This document shows, piece after piece, positions 21,401 to 28,719 of a stretch of DNA of 64,000 nt. The position numbers and the translations under genes were made by a program. The first letter of the stretch is position 1, and each line of letters begins with the position of its first letter. The notes under the pieces are model-generated. The model had not been told where the DNA came from, did not search any database, and saw nothing but the letters and a program-made list of their open reading frames with translations. The DNA is from Pieris napi (taxonomy: Eukaryota; Arthropoda; Insecta; Lepidoptera; Pieridae). The stretch is from contig NC_062253.1 of assembly GCF_905475465.1 (NCBI RefSeq), positions 7,874,001 to 7,938,000 of the forward strand. Reading direction: 5' to 3'.

Positions 21401-22123
21401 TTATGGATCTAATATGGTGTTTTAGTCTTGGAAAACTTTGATTGCCCTCAAATGAGCAATTTCTCCAAACATTTTGATATTTCTTTTGTGCTTTGACGGT
21501 CCTAAAAATAGCACCATATAATTTAAATATTAACATATAAAATTATAAGACATTTGAATCCTTTTATATATTTTTCATCTTATCCTTTATAATTGTCTGT
21601 TGTTTATTTAACTAATTTCCTGGACTGTAACAAACCTGCATCTATTATCAATATCCAAACACTTTTCAGGTGTAGAAAATCTTCGATTTTCATTTGTTAT
21701 TGCAGCTACAAACCGCGGTTTCTAAAAAAAAGCCATAGTTACGTCAAAGCATGGACTAGAATCTTATTAACGCTGTATATTATGATCCACTTACAGGTTT
21801 AGGCGTTATATTTAAATGCTCTGGAGAATAATTATCCACAAATCTTCCCAAACGCGGCTTAATAGGTGTTACGTTTGGCGTACCTGCAGCAGACGCGCAA
21901 GACACACTAAAACAATATAAATACTAAATATGAATAGTTCACTGGGTCAATTACTTCTATAAATAAACACAGTAAAAGTACTGCTAGTTATGATTTATTT
22001 ACATCCTTCAAACATGTTGTTGAAGGAAAATCGATAATCTACAGCGCGCATGTCTTAAATACAAAAACAATGTACTAACAACATATTAACTCACCGATTG
22101 AAATTAAGAAGCGCGGACTCCAT
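3279..22123 (-). CDS. PASK: PAS domain-containing serine/threonine kinase (PASK), 21 coding exons
   Basis: Gene-level entry; exons are listed separately. PASK is a conserved nutrient-responsive Ser/Thr kinase whose PAS region restrains the kinase and which controls glycogen and lipid metabolism in other animals. Joining 21 exons with GT/AG borders and matching phases gives 1150 residues. Residues about 165-440 hold PAS-like segments (NKAVFTIEPN near 163-172; GLLVVDESGIITACN near 374-388). Residues 444-670 are a Ser-rich linker. The kinase spans about 760-1015: glycine loop IGKGAYGCV at 766-774, VAK lysine K789, probable helix-C E813, HRDIKDEN at 887-894, DFG at 907-909, SPE at 931-933, and the PASK-typical GPELEMWS at 942-949. 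The tail 1030-1150 ends in an acidic Cys/Tyr-rich stretch. Human PASK is somewhat longer (about 1320 residues). The first ATG is taken as start because it opens exon 1 and splices in frame. Expression and 5'UTR are not visible. Identification is firm; the N-terminal exons are less certain than the kinase. Confidence 0.93.
3856..4129. mobile_element. Harbinger-type MITE in the last PASK intron
   Basis: 274 bp bounded by near-perfect inverted termini (GGGAGCGTTCAAGTATTACG on the left; the right differs at a few bases). Flanked by TTA at 3853-3855 and 4130-4132. A 3-bp TTA duplication with G-rich termini is typical of PIF/Harbinger. No coding sequence inside. Confidence 0.75.
4260..4375 (-). CDS. 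PASK: PASK exon 20
   Basis: Residues 1062-1100, charged (SKNISKDERKRHD), no domain. TTTCAG acceptor, GTAAGT donor, phase 0 at its end. Confidence 0.87.
4505..4765 (-). repeat. Lepidopteran retroposon 3'-end repeat (family A), reverse copy
   Basis: Shares 'acacttatgaacgtca', 'accagttcgcaagtcaag' and 'tttttattcgccgagtttt' with copies near 8.1, 13.0, 36.9 and 40.7 kb. The plus-oriented copies end in an AATAAA-like A-rich tail, so this one is inverted. Lies in a PASK intron. Confidence 0.6.
4829..4924 (-). CDS. PASK: PASK exon 19
   Basis: Residues 1030-1062. Post-kinase tail with MYFSGSLSPRSGSPVSLALD. TTTCAG acceptor, GTAACA donor. Confidence 0.88.
5331..5468 (-). CDS. PASK: PASK exon 18 (end of kinase domain)
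   Basis: Residues 984-1030. DLEHLLRWMLCKEPSQRCTV closes the kinase domain, then HAWIRQPVNI. The acceptor is the CAG at 5471-5469. A second AG 17 bases further upstream would put the downstream sequence out of frame. Confidence 0.92.
5653..5839. mobile_element. pogo/Tigger-type MITE
   Basis: 187 bp with related inverted ends (left CAATCAAAATCGGTTATAAC; right ends GTCGTAAACGGTTTTGACTG) and TA at 5651-5652 and 5840-5841. TIRs beginning CARTC with 'ATAACGACATCG' are typical of pogo-like MITEs. Sits in the PASK intron between exons 17 and 18. Confidence 0.6.
6082..6215 (-). CDS. PASK: PASK exon 17 (kinase C-lobe)
   Basis: Residues 939-984. YAGPELEMWSMGITLYVLTF then NPFSDIEDTIQGPLSFPQIVS, aligned to the C-lobe of PASK. 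A (GT)n-like tract lies in the following intron. Confidence 0.95.
6270..6400 (-). repeat. Decayed tRNA-derived SINE fragment
   Basis: Contains 'gtgcctgacacatgtca', 'tttctcacgattttcctt' and 'taagtcactaggccca', the same landmarks as the fuller reverse SINE at 7340-7627, but most of the box B region is missing. Confidence 0.5.
7107..7306 (-). CDS. PASK: PASK exon 16 (catalytic and activation loops)
   Basis: Residues 873-939. ILHRDIKDENVII is the catalytic loop, VKLIDFGSA the magnesium loop, and FYGTTEYCSPEVL the P+1 and SPE segment. All catalytic residues are present. GTATGT donor, phase 2. Confidence 0.97.
7340..7627 (-). repeat. tRNA-derived SINE, reverse orientation
   Basis: On the minus strand it reads GAGCAGTGTTGGCCTAGTG (box A-like), a box B-like GGTCGATCCCCGG, then the SINE body to 'cagacctaaaaagg'. 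Same family as copies at 13660, 18748, 39360 and 60310. Its open frame runs into exon 16 and explains a spurious 163-residue frame. Confidence 0.85.
7778..7918 (-). CDS. PASK: PASK exon 15 (kinase hinge)
   Basis: Residues 826-872. YFQMVMEKHGAGMDLFEFI is the hinge and helix D, followed by RPRLDEPLLSYIFRQ, a signature stretch of PASK. Confidence 0.96.
8057..8215 (-). repeat. Lepidopteran retroposon 3'-end repeat (family A), reverse copy
   Basis: Has 'tttatttatataggtaac', 'aatgtacacttatgaac', 'ctgccagttctcaaatcaag' and 'ctctccgccactctttttaa', matching the inverted copy at 40.6 kb and the plus copies at 12.9 and 36.8 kb. Confidence 0.65.
8380..8590. repeat. Interspersed repeat family B, copy 1
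   Basis: Shares about 170 bp with 44835-45000, including 'ggaacataagata', 'ccctactcatcggcaaagaa' and 'ctcttttaaaatagcaaatc', and also the downstream 'actagataatcgtta'. Class unknown, probably a non-LTR 3' end. Confidence 0.6.
8665..8935 (+). repeat. Interspersed repeat family C, GC-rich copy
   Basis: 'gctggttccgtagtgcatgg' and 'gtggaacgacggacgtcg' recur at 12.27 kb and near 24.0 kb. The interior is GC-rich, unlike the AT-rich surroundings. Likely a retroposon fragment in the PASK intron between exons 14 and 15. Confidence 0.5.
8967..9142 (-). CDS. PASK: PASK exon 14 (kinase N-lobe)
   Basis: Residues 767-825. GKGAYGCVKMA completes the glycine loop; VAKFILKEKV holds ATP-binding K789; WVDGPDGRKVPLEL holds the probable helix-C glutamate E813. 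Confidence 0.96.
9642..10675 (+). mobile_element. Harbinger transposon, internally deleted
   Basis: 1034 bp with long inverted termini (GGGCCACACGCCACAGCCAC on the left; similar reversed on the right, near 10630-10665) and TTA at 9639-9641 and 10676-10678. An N-terminal transposase piece starts at ATG 9805 and a C-terminal piece lies at about 9955-10310. Lies in the PASK intron between exons 13 and 14. Confidence 0.8.
9805..10310 (+). pseudogene. Harbinger transposase remnant, middle deleted
   Basis: PIF/Harbinger transposase is a DDE enzyme that moves the element. Residues from ATG 9805 read MDSDEEGLIALLLIK then an Arg-rich run and SYWIH, the usual N-terminus. The frame then breaks at a stop near 9955. 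From about 9955 the text DEAFGLSENMMRPYSGK, then (after one extra A in an A-run near 10027) RLSRARRCIECTIGVLANKW and CCILHNFIRKR, is the C-terminal DDE part. The central domain is gone, so it cannot be an active transposase. It is an insertion, not part of PASK. Confidence 0.75.
10899..11287 (+). mobile_element. Short non-autonomous Helitron, copy 1
   Basis: Begins TC (TCTATATATATATGATGAAA), ends CTAG, and sits between A (10898) and T (11288), the Helitron insertion rule. A second copy with the same ends is at 47252-47601. Only non-coding sequence. Confidence 0.75.
11354..11370. repeat. (AC)n microsatellite
   Basis: A short run of alternating a and c in the PASK intron between exons 13 and 14. 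Confidence 0.8.
11596..11718 (-). CDS. PASK: PASK exon 13 (into kinase domain)
   Basis: Residues 726-767. Ends EYSKHYVTLKQIG, the first kinase strand; the glycine loop is split across the intron to exon 14. GTAAAG donor. Confidence 0.9.
12080..12640 (+). repeat. Interspersed repeat family C, longer copy
   Basis: 'ggcataagggctggaataaa', 'aggctcacccgatgttaagt' and 'ttcaaattggtttggaaata' recur at 23.85-24.08 kb, and the later part matches 8.69 kb. Probably a degraded non-LTR retrotransposon or SINE composite in the PASK intron between exons 12 and 13. Confidence 0.5.
12840..13180 (+). repeat. Lepidopteran retroposon 3'-end repeat (family A), plus copy
   Basis: Contains 'catgtggaacatggtgtaat', 'cggagagtttattaccagtt' and 'gacgttcataagtgtacatt', followed by an AATAAA-like sequence and an A-rich stretch, so the 3' end is on the right. 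Matches 36720-37050 along its length. Confidence 0.7.
13231..13398 (-). CDS. PASK: PASK exon 12
   Basis: Residues 670-726, basic and Thr-rich. DGTYRGVVLHKDGTELV near the end resembles the short sequence just before the kinase in PASK. TTGCAG acceptor, GTAAGA donor. Confidence 0.85.
13660..13922 (+). repeat. tRNA-derived SINE, forward copy
   Basis: Starts GAGCAGTATTGGCCTAGTGG (box A-like), has a degenerate box B-like element near 13715, then the SINE body to 'cccagacctaaaacggttg'. Lies in the large PASK intron between exons 11 and 12. Confidence 0.85.
14191..15482 (+). mobile_element. mariner element with intact ends and dead transposase
   Basis: 1292 bp with inverted termini CGAGGCATGCCTTTTAAGTT at both ends (the right one has one base substituted) and TA duplications at 14189-14190 and 15483-15484. 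Inserted in the PASK intron between exons 11 and 12. Its one long frame is listed as a pseudogene. Confidence 0.9.
14365..15417 (+). pseudogene. mariner DD34D transposase pseudogene
   Basis: Mariner transposases bind the ends and cut and paste the element. A single frame of 350 codons runs from ATG 14365 to TAA 15415-15417. The N-terminal helix-turn-helix is seen in MNLSKENVRAIIFYNFRRGL. The catalytic triad positions are visible: D in WIYAYD, D in LHHDN, and the third D in PYSPDLSPND, 34 residues after the second. Four in-frame stops interrupt it (near 14602, 14773, 15079 and 15343) with no net frame shift. So it is a recently dead copy that cannot make full-length protein. Confidence 0.88.
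15654..16252 (+). pseudogene. pogo/Tigger transposase derivative lacking its DDE core
   Basis: ATG 15654 starts MSAVKRKLKTLSLAEKLEVL, a CENP-B/pipsqueak-type helix-turn-helix. About one base is missing near 15728, after which the frame continues in DVAEQFGLPMSTLSTI and then KRRRIAEYPG. The catalytic DDE domain is absent, and the acidic C-terminal tail follows directly (FEDFVLCDDG, ..SEEEEFSALYRF). A 160-codon open frame from ATG 15770 to the stop is intact. Autonomous transposases of this type are several hundred residues, so this is an internal-deletion derivative. I see no function for it in PASK. Confidence 0.65.
16500..16560. repeat. Right terminal region of the pogo-type element
   Basis: Reads '...cttataaaggttctactg' before TA; the reverse complement CAGTAGAACCTTTATAAG has the form of a Tigger/pogo terminus. 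No matching left terminus was found upstream of 15654, so the element is truncated or interrupted. Confidence 0.5.
16621..17298 (-). CDS. PASK: PASK exon 11 (long Ser/Thr-rich linker)
   Basis: Residues 444-670 in one 678-bp exon. Rich in Ser, Thr, Asp and Asn with no recognisable fold, as expected for the disordered linker between PAS region and kinase. TTTTAG acceptor, GTATGT donor. The many Ser/Thr are potential phosphosites, which is an inference. Confidence 0.9.
17923..18148 (-). CDS. PASK: PASK exon 10 (third PAS-like region)
   Basis: Residues 369-444. VSGLLVVDESGIITACN, then FGKSLSEVIGHHIEDVI, a third PAS-like module as in other PASK proteins. GTAAGT donor, phase 1. Confidence 0.92.
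18612..18712 (-). CDS. PASK: PASK exon 9
   Basis: Residues 335-368. GRTLDGCSFPLCLWISKSE is the 'added text, then beta-strand' part of the second PAS unit. GTAAGT donor. Confidence 0.9.
18748..18978 (+). repeat. tRNA-derived SINE, forward copy
   Basis: 'gcgttggccttgtggctt' (box A-like) and 'ggttcggaccccggctgtgc' (box B-like), followed by the body. Same family as 7340 and 13660. Lies in the PASK intron between exons 8 and 9. Confidence 0.8.
19286..19469 (-). CDS. PASK: PASK exon 8 (second PAS region)
   Basis: Residues 274-335. FTIDADTGTIISCEGAD opens a second PAS-like unit; LVGLPIASLIPSIHLPP matches the conserved PASK linker motif (ITDLIPS..LPP in vertebrates). Confidence 0.92.
19968..20087 (-). 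CDS. PASK: PASK exon 7 (end of first PAS region)
   Basis: Residues 234-273. Contains LLSKDGTALQVSLWIRQL followed by PCLVVAEPV, the C-terminal strands of a PAS domain. GTATGT donor, phase 0. Confidence 0.92.
20435..20608 (-). CDS. PASK: PASK exon 6 (PAS region)
   Basis: Residues 176-233. Starts ILIVNNKACSLLGYSSGEL, the helical core of a PAS fold and very close to the PASK pattern. CCCCAG acceptor, GTGAGT donor, phase 0 at both ends. Confidence 0.92.
20989..21131 (-). CDS. PASK: PASK exon 5 (start of first PAS region)
   Basis: Residues 128-175. Ends with NKAVFTIEPNTSK, the beta-strand opening of the first PAS region in PASK proteins. GTCAGT donor, phase 0. Confidence 0.88.
21347..21501 (-). 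CDS. PASK: PASK exon 4
   Basis: Residues 76-128, TTTTTAG acceptor and GTATTT donor. Basic segment ahead of the PAS region. The frame stays open through the donor into the intron, so the 3' border rests on phase with exon 5. Confidence 0.78.
21636..21721 (-). CDS. PASK: PASK exon 3
   Basis: Residues 48-76, between a poly-T/TAG acceptor and a GTTTGT donor. Low-complexity N-terminal region. Confidence 0.78.
21795..21906 (-). CDS. PASK: PASK exon 2
   Basis: Residues 10-47, between a TTTTAG acceptor and a GTAAGT donor; ends on a codon boundary. Basic and Pro/Thr-rich (TPIKPRLGRF), with no recognised domain. Confidence 0.8.
22095..22123 (-). CDS. PASK: PASK exon 1
   Basis: ATG at 22123-22121 begins MESALLNFN; a GTGAGT donor follows directly. 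Codes for residues 1-9 and two bases of residue 10. It is very short, so the start rests on in-frame splicing into exon 2. Confidence 0.75.
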
Positions 22124-22690
22124 TATTAACACAACAATAGATGTATTTTTATTATTTGGTTAATATCATAAATTTTTTGATTAATAACTATTCTTTAGTA
22201 TGTTTATGAAAATTGGAAATAACCGTCTAAATTCAAATAATATTTGAAATCAGCTGCTATTTGCTAATGTCAATTGGTTATTTGTCAAAAATTACTGTTT
22301 TATGGTATTTGAAAATGTGGTCAAATTTAACAGGCATTTTACAATAAAAGTAGTACATAGGTATATAAAATAAAATTTAATTACGATTTATATAGTTGTA
22401 TTAGATTACGTATATGTTCCATGGAAAAAATATAATAATTAATTTCATTCAATAGTATTGTAGATAGCGCTGCCTACAATTTCTGACAAGCTCCTTATTC
22501 AGTACTATTATAAATTAGTTTTGCTTTTATTTAGTAAAGCGCCATCTTTCAGTTCCACAAACTCAATACTTTTCGTCAAATTGCATATAGGTATTAAACA
22601 AATGAATAACTGAGTGGCTGAAATTTATCATGACATGTTTTGTAAATAAAAAAAAAAACAAAATGATTACGAATTTAATACTTTAGTATA
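22124..22690. other. PASK upstream region
   Basis: The PASK 5'UTR and promoter should lie here. I see no clear TATA or initiator motif and no open frame with protein character. AT-rich. Confidence 0.4.
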
Positions 22691-23035
22691 ATTTTCGCTC
22701 TCAGTCTTGAACTGGGTCAAATCTTTCGTACATGTTTCAACATTTCACCATATCTTTCGACTGGGAGCGTGGCGTCTCCTGTAATCCGGCTACTCGGAGG
22801 TCTGGTACAGAGGATGGTTTGAGGTTGGGAGTCCTGGTGCTGAGTGGCCCATGTTGACTGGACGTCCACACTAAGCCTGGTATTAATATGGACCCCCCGG
22901 AGGAGTCTGGGGGGTGCAGGTTCATTAAGGAGGGGCGAACCGGGCCAGGGGGGAAACCCAGCAGCCAAAAGTCCCCGTATCGGGCAGTAGTGGGATAGCG
23001 GCCGGGAGTGGGCGCTCAGTATCAGCCCGACCAAT
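22690..23035. repeat. GC-rich unassigned repeat-like segment
   Basis: Sharp jump in GC from the neighbours. Contains runs of C and G ('ccccccggaggagtctgggg'). The 105-residue frame on the minus strand has odd composition and no domain. The segment looks like part of an unrecognised mobile element, but I did not see a second copy here. Confidence 0.35.
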
Positions 23036-23039
23036 ACAA

Positions 23040-23850
23040 CCAGACCTGTTCCTTTTGCCGTGTTTAAAATTTTGACTGTCTCAAAGATTATTTAATTTAT
23101 CGTTAAGAATCTTAATGCTCTATTTTACGAGTTATGAACTCGAGTCTATTTCAAAACTATATATATATTATATTGGTTTCAAAAATGATCGCCCCATAAA
23201 AATATGAGCGTCATTATAAATATGTACTTTAAAATATTTTTCATTCTCTCTTTAATATTAAATCACTTCAAACACTATTAATCATATAAATTAGTGGTTA
23301 TTGAAGTCTATTATAATATCACTAACATTACTTTGATGTATCTCAAAGAAGCGCTCCTTACAAAAATATCTTAGCAATCAATTTACATTTATTCATATGA
23401 CTTAAATTACCTTAAAGAATTTCAAAATTTCGCAGTACTCTTTAAACTGACAAGAATAAAGTAGGTACAAATAATGTAGGTTCACCACATAATCGCGTTC
23501 CGGTTATAACGCGTACTTTCAAAACTCAAGGTCTACTGCAGTCCTTTCAATGTATCACGTTATTACGCCCATTTGGACCTTATTTAGACCTTTATAAACT
23601 TTTCTTTTGTCTTATTTAAGTTCATATCCGTGTGAGAAGCTGATAATTGGAACAGGGTGCAAGATCGCCTTGTATCAAAGAAAAATTAATGAAAAAACTG
23701 TAGGCGTTTTCGTTAGATGTTATTTTATCATCTTATCCTCTGTTTCGTATGAAAGAGTAATTAATCCCCATGCTATTTTCGTTTGCCTACATAACTGGTA
23801 GTGCGCCACGGGTTAAATCGTAAGGCGATGTTATATAACCTTCTTGATAA
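23040..23850. other. Intergenic AT-rich DNA
   Basis: No gene-like frame, terminal inverted repeat or retroposon landmark seen. Confidence 0.4.
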
Positions 23851-24080
23851 ATGGACTTTTTTTGGAGGCAAACGGGCAGGGCTCACCTGATGTTAAATGA
23901 TACCGCCACATTGCCAGAAGGCTCGTGTGTCGGCAGCCTTTTAAGGATTGGTACGCTCTTCCTGACGCTAAGTCGAATTGGTTCGGAAATACTTCAGTGG
24001 GCAGCTGGTTCCACATAGTTGGTGCGCGGCAAAAACTGCCTTAAGAAACGCTCAGTTGTGGACTAAGCAACAAACTCTCC
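23850..24080 (+). repeat. Interspersed repeat family C, copy
   Basis: 'gcagggctcacctgatgtta', 'tggttcggaaatacttcagt' and 'ggttccacatagttggtgcg' match the 12.1-kb and 8.7-kb copies. Confidence 0.6.
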
Positions 24081-24123
24081 AGATGCATATTAAGAAAGGA
24101 TAGTTTAAGTATTTTATAAATAA

Positions 24124-24487
24124 CTAGCTGACCCGGCAAACGTTGTTTTGCCATGTATATTATTTCTAGGAGACATTTTTTTAGTTCAATAAAAATAACT
24201 ATCTACTATCATAAAAAATAGGGGTTGAATGTAGAGGGGTGAAAATTGAGGGTTGTATGTATTTTTTAATGGCACATTATAAAAAAATTAAAAATTAAAA
24301 TTTCTTTCAAAAAATAAAAATAAAATGTCAGGGGTGGAAAACCCGTATCACTTAGGGGTATGAAAAATAGATAGTAACCGATTCTCAGACCTACTGAATA
24401 TGCATATAAAATTTGATAAAAATCGGTCAAGCCGTTTCGGAGGAGTATGGTAACTAGCAATGTGACGCGAGAATTCTATATATAAGA
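24124..24487 (-). mobile_element. Non-autonomous Helitron, minus strand
   Basis: On the minus strand it begins TCTTATATATAGAATTCTCG and ends in GCCGGGTCAGCTAG, and is flanked by A and T as Helitrons require (24123 and 24488). The same 5' motif recurs at 33267 and 36005. Confidence 0.75.
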
Positions 24488-24489
24488 TA

Positions 24490-25100
24490 ATAATCAAATA
24501 AACCTTAATTCTACAAGTAGATATTAACCTTTAAAATCACTGGGTCAGCTTTGGATTTACGAATAAGGCAACACTATTAGTAAGAAAAAACAGAATGCTA
24601 AAAAACCTCGACACATGTATCTAGGTGTAACTTACATGGTACAAAGTAGTCATAAATAACTTTATGGTTAATATAAGCGATTCTCAATACTGTGGTCTTG
24701 CGTGCGAAGGAAAAATTTGTGAGGAAATACCTTATATAATAACGTCAGATGCAATTGGTTCAGTTACCTATAAAGAAAAAAAATTAAACGAAAGTAGAAA
24801 TGTTAACTTTTAGTATGTATAGTACATAGATAGAGTAAGGGTATTTCTTTAATTACACTTCGTTACCTTACATATTATGAATATAAAAAACGGGTTATTA
24901 TAGGGCGGCCTTATATATATATTCCCGGCAAAATAACACCAACAGAGAGAAATTAAACAAGTATAAAAAATTTACAAAAAAAAAAAAATTACATTTAACA
25001 CTGGAAATACTAACTAAAACTAAAAGTTATAATAATGTCAATAAAAACCCCGTTTGGTTTAATTATTGTTACAGATCATCACACGTTAAAGTAGAATTCA
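24490..25100. other. Intergenic AT-rich DNA
   Basis: No feature seen apart from homopolymer A runs. Confidence 0.4.
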
Positions 25101-25104
25101 AAAT

Positions 25105-25470
25105 TCAATAATTACCTTGATGTAAGTCGCATAGACAGCACGAGTAAGAAATCAGTACTTAAATTAGGCTTATCGCCCATCGCGAACCAGATAACCTGGA
25201 CAAGCTGGTTGTCATCGGCATGGTGGAACGCAAATAGCCGCGGGGCAGATCGCCACTGTAACCAAGTCACGATTCTCACAGGTCTCCCCATAACAGCTGC
25301 GCTAAGGGAAGCTATAGACTGGACAAAGTGGAATGATATCACTAGCAGGGCAGCAGACACCTAACAGTGACACTGTCGTCAGCAATCAATACGACGGAGA
25401 AGAAGAAATCAGCAACAGTATCTTGAGTGAATTCCACACAGTCTTGGCAATCATTTTCCAGGCATTCATG
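25105..25470. repeat. Possible retrotransposon fragment
   Basis: GC content is higher than its neighbours. A minus-strand frame (25360-25112) is 82 residues with several aromatic and Leu residues, followed by GTAATT. The plus strand reads LREAIDWTKWNDITSRA, a composition common at the ends of non-LTR polyproteins. I cannot decide between a TE fragment and a lone exon. Confidence 0.3.
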
Positions 25471-25474
25471 TTCC

Positions 25475-26270
25475 CCATCACTACCAGATTTTGCTTTAAA
25501 CTATTTAAAATTTCCTAGATCTACCCAGGGTCAGCCAGCTTTTCAGATCTATAGGTATATTTATATAGAAATCACATTGCTTACTTCCTCCAAATTACTT
25601 GTTGGTATTGATTTTGTAAAGGTTGAAATAGCCTTGATAAATGAGAGTATTGTTAATAGCTTATCTTGTAGTTTCTACAAATACAATGTGTGTAGATGCA
25701 TTATTAAAGCTAACAATATTACAATTGCAACAATCTGATAATAGGAATACATTGTGTTGTGTACTAAAAGGCGGTATCGTAATTAGTATAGCCTTAGTGT
25801 AAGGTCAACAAATCTTAATATTAACCTCGCTGGCCAATGTCTGTGGTTCTATTATGACTGACAAAGTATAACGCTGAAGTATACGAAGTGTAATTTTTCT
25901 TAGTTAAATATTCGTTTGATAAATCTGACCGCGACCTTGCAAACGTGAAACGTTTTAATATGCACGGATATGTGACGCAAATATTGGTGTTTCCCACTCA
26001 AGAGAACTAATACATTATATAAAGATATTTATTGGACAAAAATATCCATTAAGATAGAAGTACAAAAAGTTTATAAATAAGTTAATAAAAAAATGGATTT
26101 ATTAATAGTAAGTAATGACTCACAAAATAGTATTTCCCATGAAAATAAACTCAGTATAAGTTGATTCAATATATTAAATAAAATATCCAGTGGCTTCTAT
26201 TTCTTCTACGGAATAAAAATCTAGAATAATCCAAAAGATTTTTCCATAATATTTTAAACTGTTGCTCACT
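25475..26270. other. Intergenic AT-rich DNA
   Basis: No convincing gene or element. Confidence 0.4.
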
Positions 26271-26272
26271 TA

Positions 26273-26786
26273 CGCCCGAACCCAATAATTAATCCACAAT
26301 CTCAGATTGTTTTCAATCAGACCGTGACATTCGATCGATCTCCTATCTGCAACCAAACCCTACGAAGACAATCCATTTTTGGCGACGGATAAAATGCTCT
26401 TTGTCGTTCGATTTTACCGAGTTTACACTCTTATTTGATAATCAATGTAAACCAAATAAAGTAAATAAAACCGTACAACATTATTAACAGCTTTTTTAAT
26501 TATTTAAAAAAGCTGTTAATACATAACTATAACTATAATAACTATACTGGTGTAAGTTAAAATCTGTTAAAATAATTAACTGTTGGAATCGAGCTTTCGC
26601 CAACTGTCATTTTCATACAAAGGTCTATCCACAGACACCGATCCGACATCCCATGGATAGCTTGTATCGACAGATGGCTACTATAATCCGTCGATTGGTT
26701 ATTGGCACACTTGTAACAACATTTCGATCAATATTACTATCTCAGATGGTGGATTATGGATTGAGATATGTTATTGGGTTCGGGCG
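26273..26786. mobile_element. TIR element with an internal 17-bp palindrome
   Basis: 514 bp with perfect inverted ends (CGCCCGAACCCAATAA) flanked by TA at 26271-26272 and 26787-26788. A perfect 17-bp inverted repeat with a 4-base spacer lies at 26483-26520. Non-coding. TA target and lack of coding suggest a Tc1/mariner-type MITE, but the family is not certain. Confidence 0.65.
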
Positions 26787-26789
26787 TAA

Positions 26790-27670
26790 GTCGTTTGTCA
26801 ACCTTATCCTAAGGATGTGAATAGATATAGCTAGCTATAAAACTGCCGTGACATTATTAACGGAAATCCGCGACTAACACCGGATTAAACGTTTTACAAT
26901 CGGTAAATTTTACATAAAATGTCGCCATAACCTTCAGACTCAATCGCTAGAGACGTCAGATCCGTCCGAATTACGAAGTCGATAATGTGTTAGGATTTTA
27001 ACCCAAGTAAATTATACATTAATGAGCGCCGGAGTGCTTATTATGGCCAAGCTATATTTAAAGCGTTCATTATAATCTTTGAATTAGAACATGGTACAAT
27101 TAGAGTGGAATTTTAAGGACCGTGAAATATTAAATTCAAGGTCCGCAGACTTTTTTAACTGGATTTCTACACACTTTTAACCTAGCTTCATGAAATGTTA
27201 TTAGGAAATAACAGACATTAATGTTCTGCTGTTTAATTGTATCGTGTATTACCTATTTAATTAAGCGATTTTTCAATTGTCTGAAAGTGTTATGAAAGAA
27301 TAGGCGATTTAAATACGTTTTCATTAATCTCTGTACGAAACAAAAAGTAACCTTGATCGATTTAATTTTGACATAGCAATCGATTCAATCGATCATTGAC
27401 ACGGTGTGCACAATCGATATTGCATACCTAACGACGAAAATTAATCGTGCTAGGATTGACATTGACAGTATTGTTTGCTCGCCCCGGATTTAAGAAGTTC
27501 GGTTCAAGATCGTTGCATTATAAGCATATTTTTAAAATTTGAAGGTTTAAAATTTACATTTCATACTCTAGTTATTTGTTGCGCAATTACTAATTTTAAA
27601 TTACCTATGAACTCGCGTGATTTGTAATGTCAATTGTCAAAATTTAAGGTAAGAGTTTTATTTATTAATT
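26790..27670. other. Intergenic AT-rich DNA
   Basis: No gene-like frame or repeat element recognised. Confidence 0.4.
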
Positions 27671-27679
27671 TCTTTTTTA

Positions 27680-27940
27680 TATATAATCCGGGGCAAACGA
27701 GCCTACGGAAACCCCCAAAAAGGGCATTCATCGCAGGCCATGGACACCCATTCTAGTGGGTGCGTTGCCGGCCTTTGAGGGAGGAGTACACTCCAACTCT
27801 TTAAATGCTTATAGTTGGAGGTCGTATCTCTCAGGGAAGACCCCCACCGGGAGTCGATACCACAGTTCGCTAGTTCGCAAAAGAAAATGCCTTGTGAAAC
27901 GGACAGTGGAAGACTTCCAGCCATCAAGGTTATGTTGATG
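27680..27940 (+). repeat. Interspersed repeat, non-LTR-like fragment
   Basis: 'ggggcaaacgagcctacgga', 'gtgcgttgccggcctttgag' and 'gaccccc..gggagtcgatac' are motifs common to lepidopteran retroposon remnants. Ends near a (GA)n tract at about 27985. Confidence 0.5.
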
Positions 27941-27984
27941 ACATTTTTCATTGAAAACGCAAAGAGATGCAATGTCTCTGCGTA

Positions 27985-28000
27985 GAGAGAGAGAGAGAGA
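27985..28000. repeat. (GA)n microsatellite
   Basis: Run of gagagagagagagagaga just after 'tgcgtagagaga'. Confidence 0.8.
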
Positions 28001-28009
28001 GAATCAAGC

Positions 28010-28610
28010 CGATCATTGTAATACATTGGAGATTGACAATTCGACAAGCACTTCGCTGAATTTGGTCAAAAGGAAGAAGTTGGTATTTTAGCGAATTAGA
28101 ATATCAGTGACATGTCAAGTCTCTGATGAAATCAGCCTTCTGTTCAATGAAGGGTTGTGAAATATTATATTAGTTGAATAACTTTATTATCGTGTGTTAC
28201 CTATTGTTATGTTTATCGTGTAATGCAGTTTTCATATGTGTGGTAATTGACATAACCTTTTCTAGCAGGTCATATTTACAATGTCACGATATGATTCAAT
28301 TGTTTTCGCCTTCGAAACAATTGACAGTGTCGTGGTATTATTGAAAGAAAAAAAGTTAATAGTTAAATCAAATTAACTAAATTAAATACGCTTTGACGGC
28401 ACAATGTTCACTAAAGTTTTTTTTTAACATGTACTTGTAGGTACATAAAAGACAGTATGTTTGGGTTCACAAAGGTAGATTTTTTTAATTCTTGGAATGA
28501 AATATAGCATTTTAATAATGCTATATTTACATATTACATATGCAAATATATTAGAAATATTTCTTTTTTATTAGTATAAATAGAAACATGCACGGCACCT
28601 AATGGCGATA
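28010..28610. other. Intergenic AT-rich DNA
   Basis: No gene or element recognised before the hairpin pair at 28615. Confidence 0.4.
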
Positions 28611-28614
28611 AATT

Positions 28615-28710
28615 AGTATGCAATCCTCGCTACAATGTTGATTGTAGCGAGGATTGCATACTTATTTGGAATCACATTATCAAAACTCAACAGTTTTTGA
28701 TAACGTGATT
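28615..28710. repeat. Two adjacent hairpins (22-bp and about 20-bp stems)
   Basis: First stem: 28615-28636 pairs perfectly with 28641-28662, with a 4-base loop (GTTG). Second stem: from about 28666, 'ttggaatcac' pairs with 'gtgattccaa' at about 28703-28712, one mismatch in 'a/g ttatcaaaa', loop about 9 bases. Both could be parts of a snap-back MITE; an independent hairpin RNA is also possible. Confidence 0.6.
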
Positions 28711-28719
28711 CCAAGGATG

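Noticed and set aside
22717..23034. 105-residue minus frame
   Set aside because: GC-rich repeat-like segment, no domain or splice sites.
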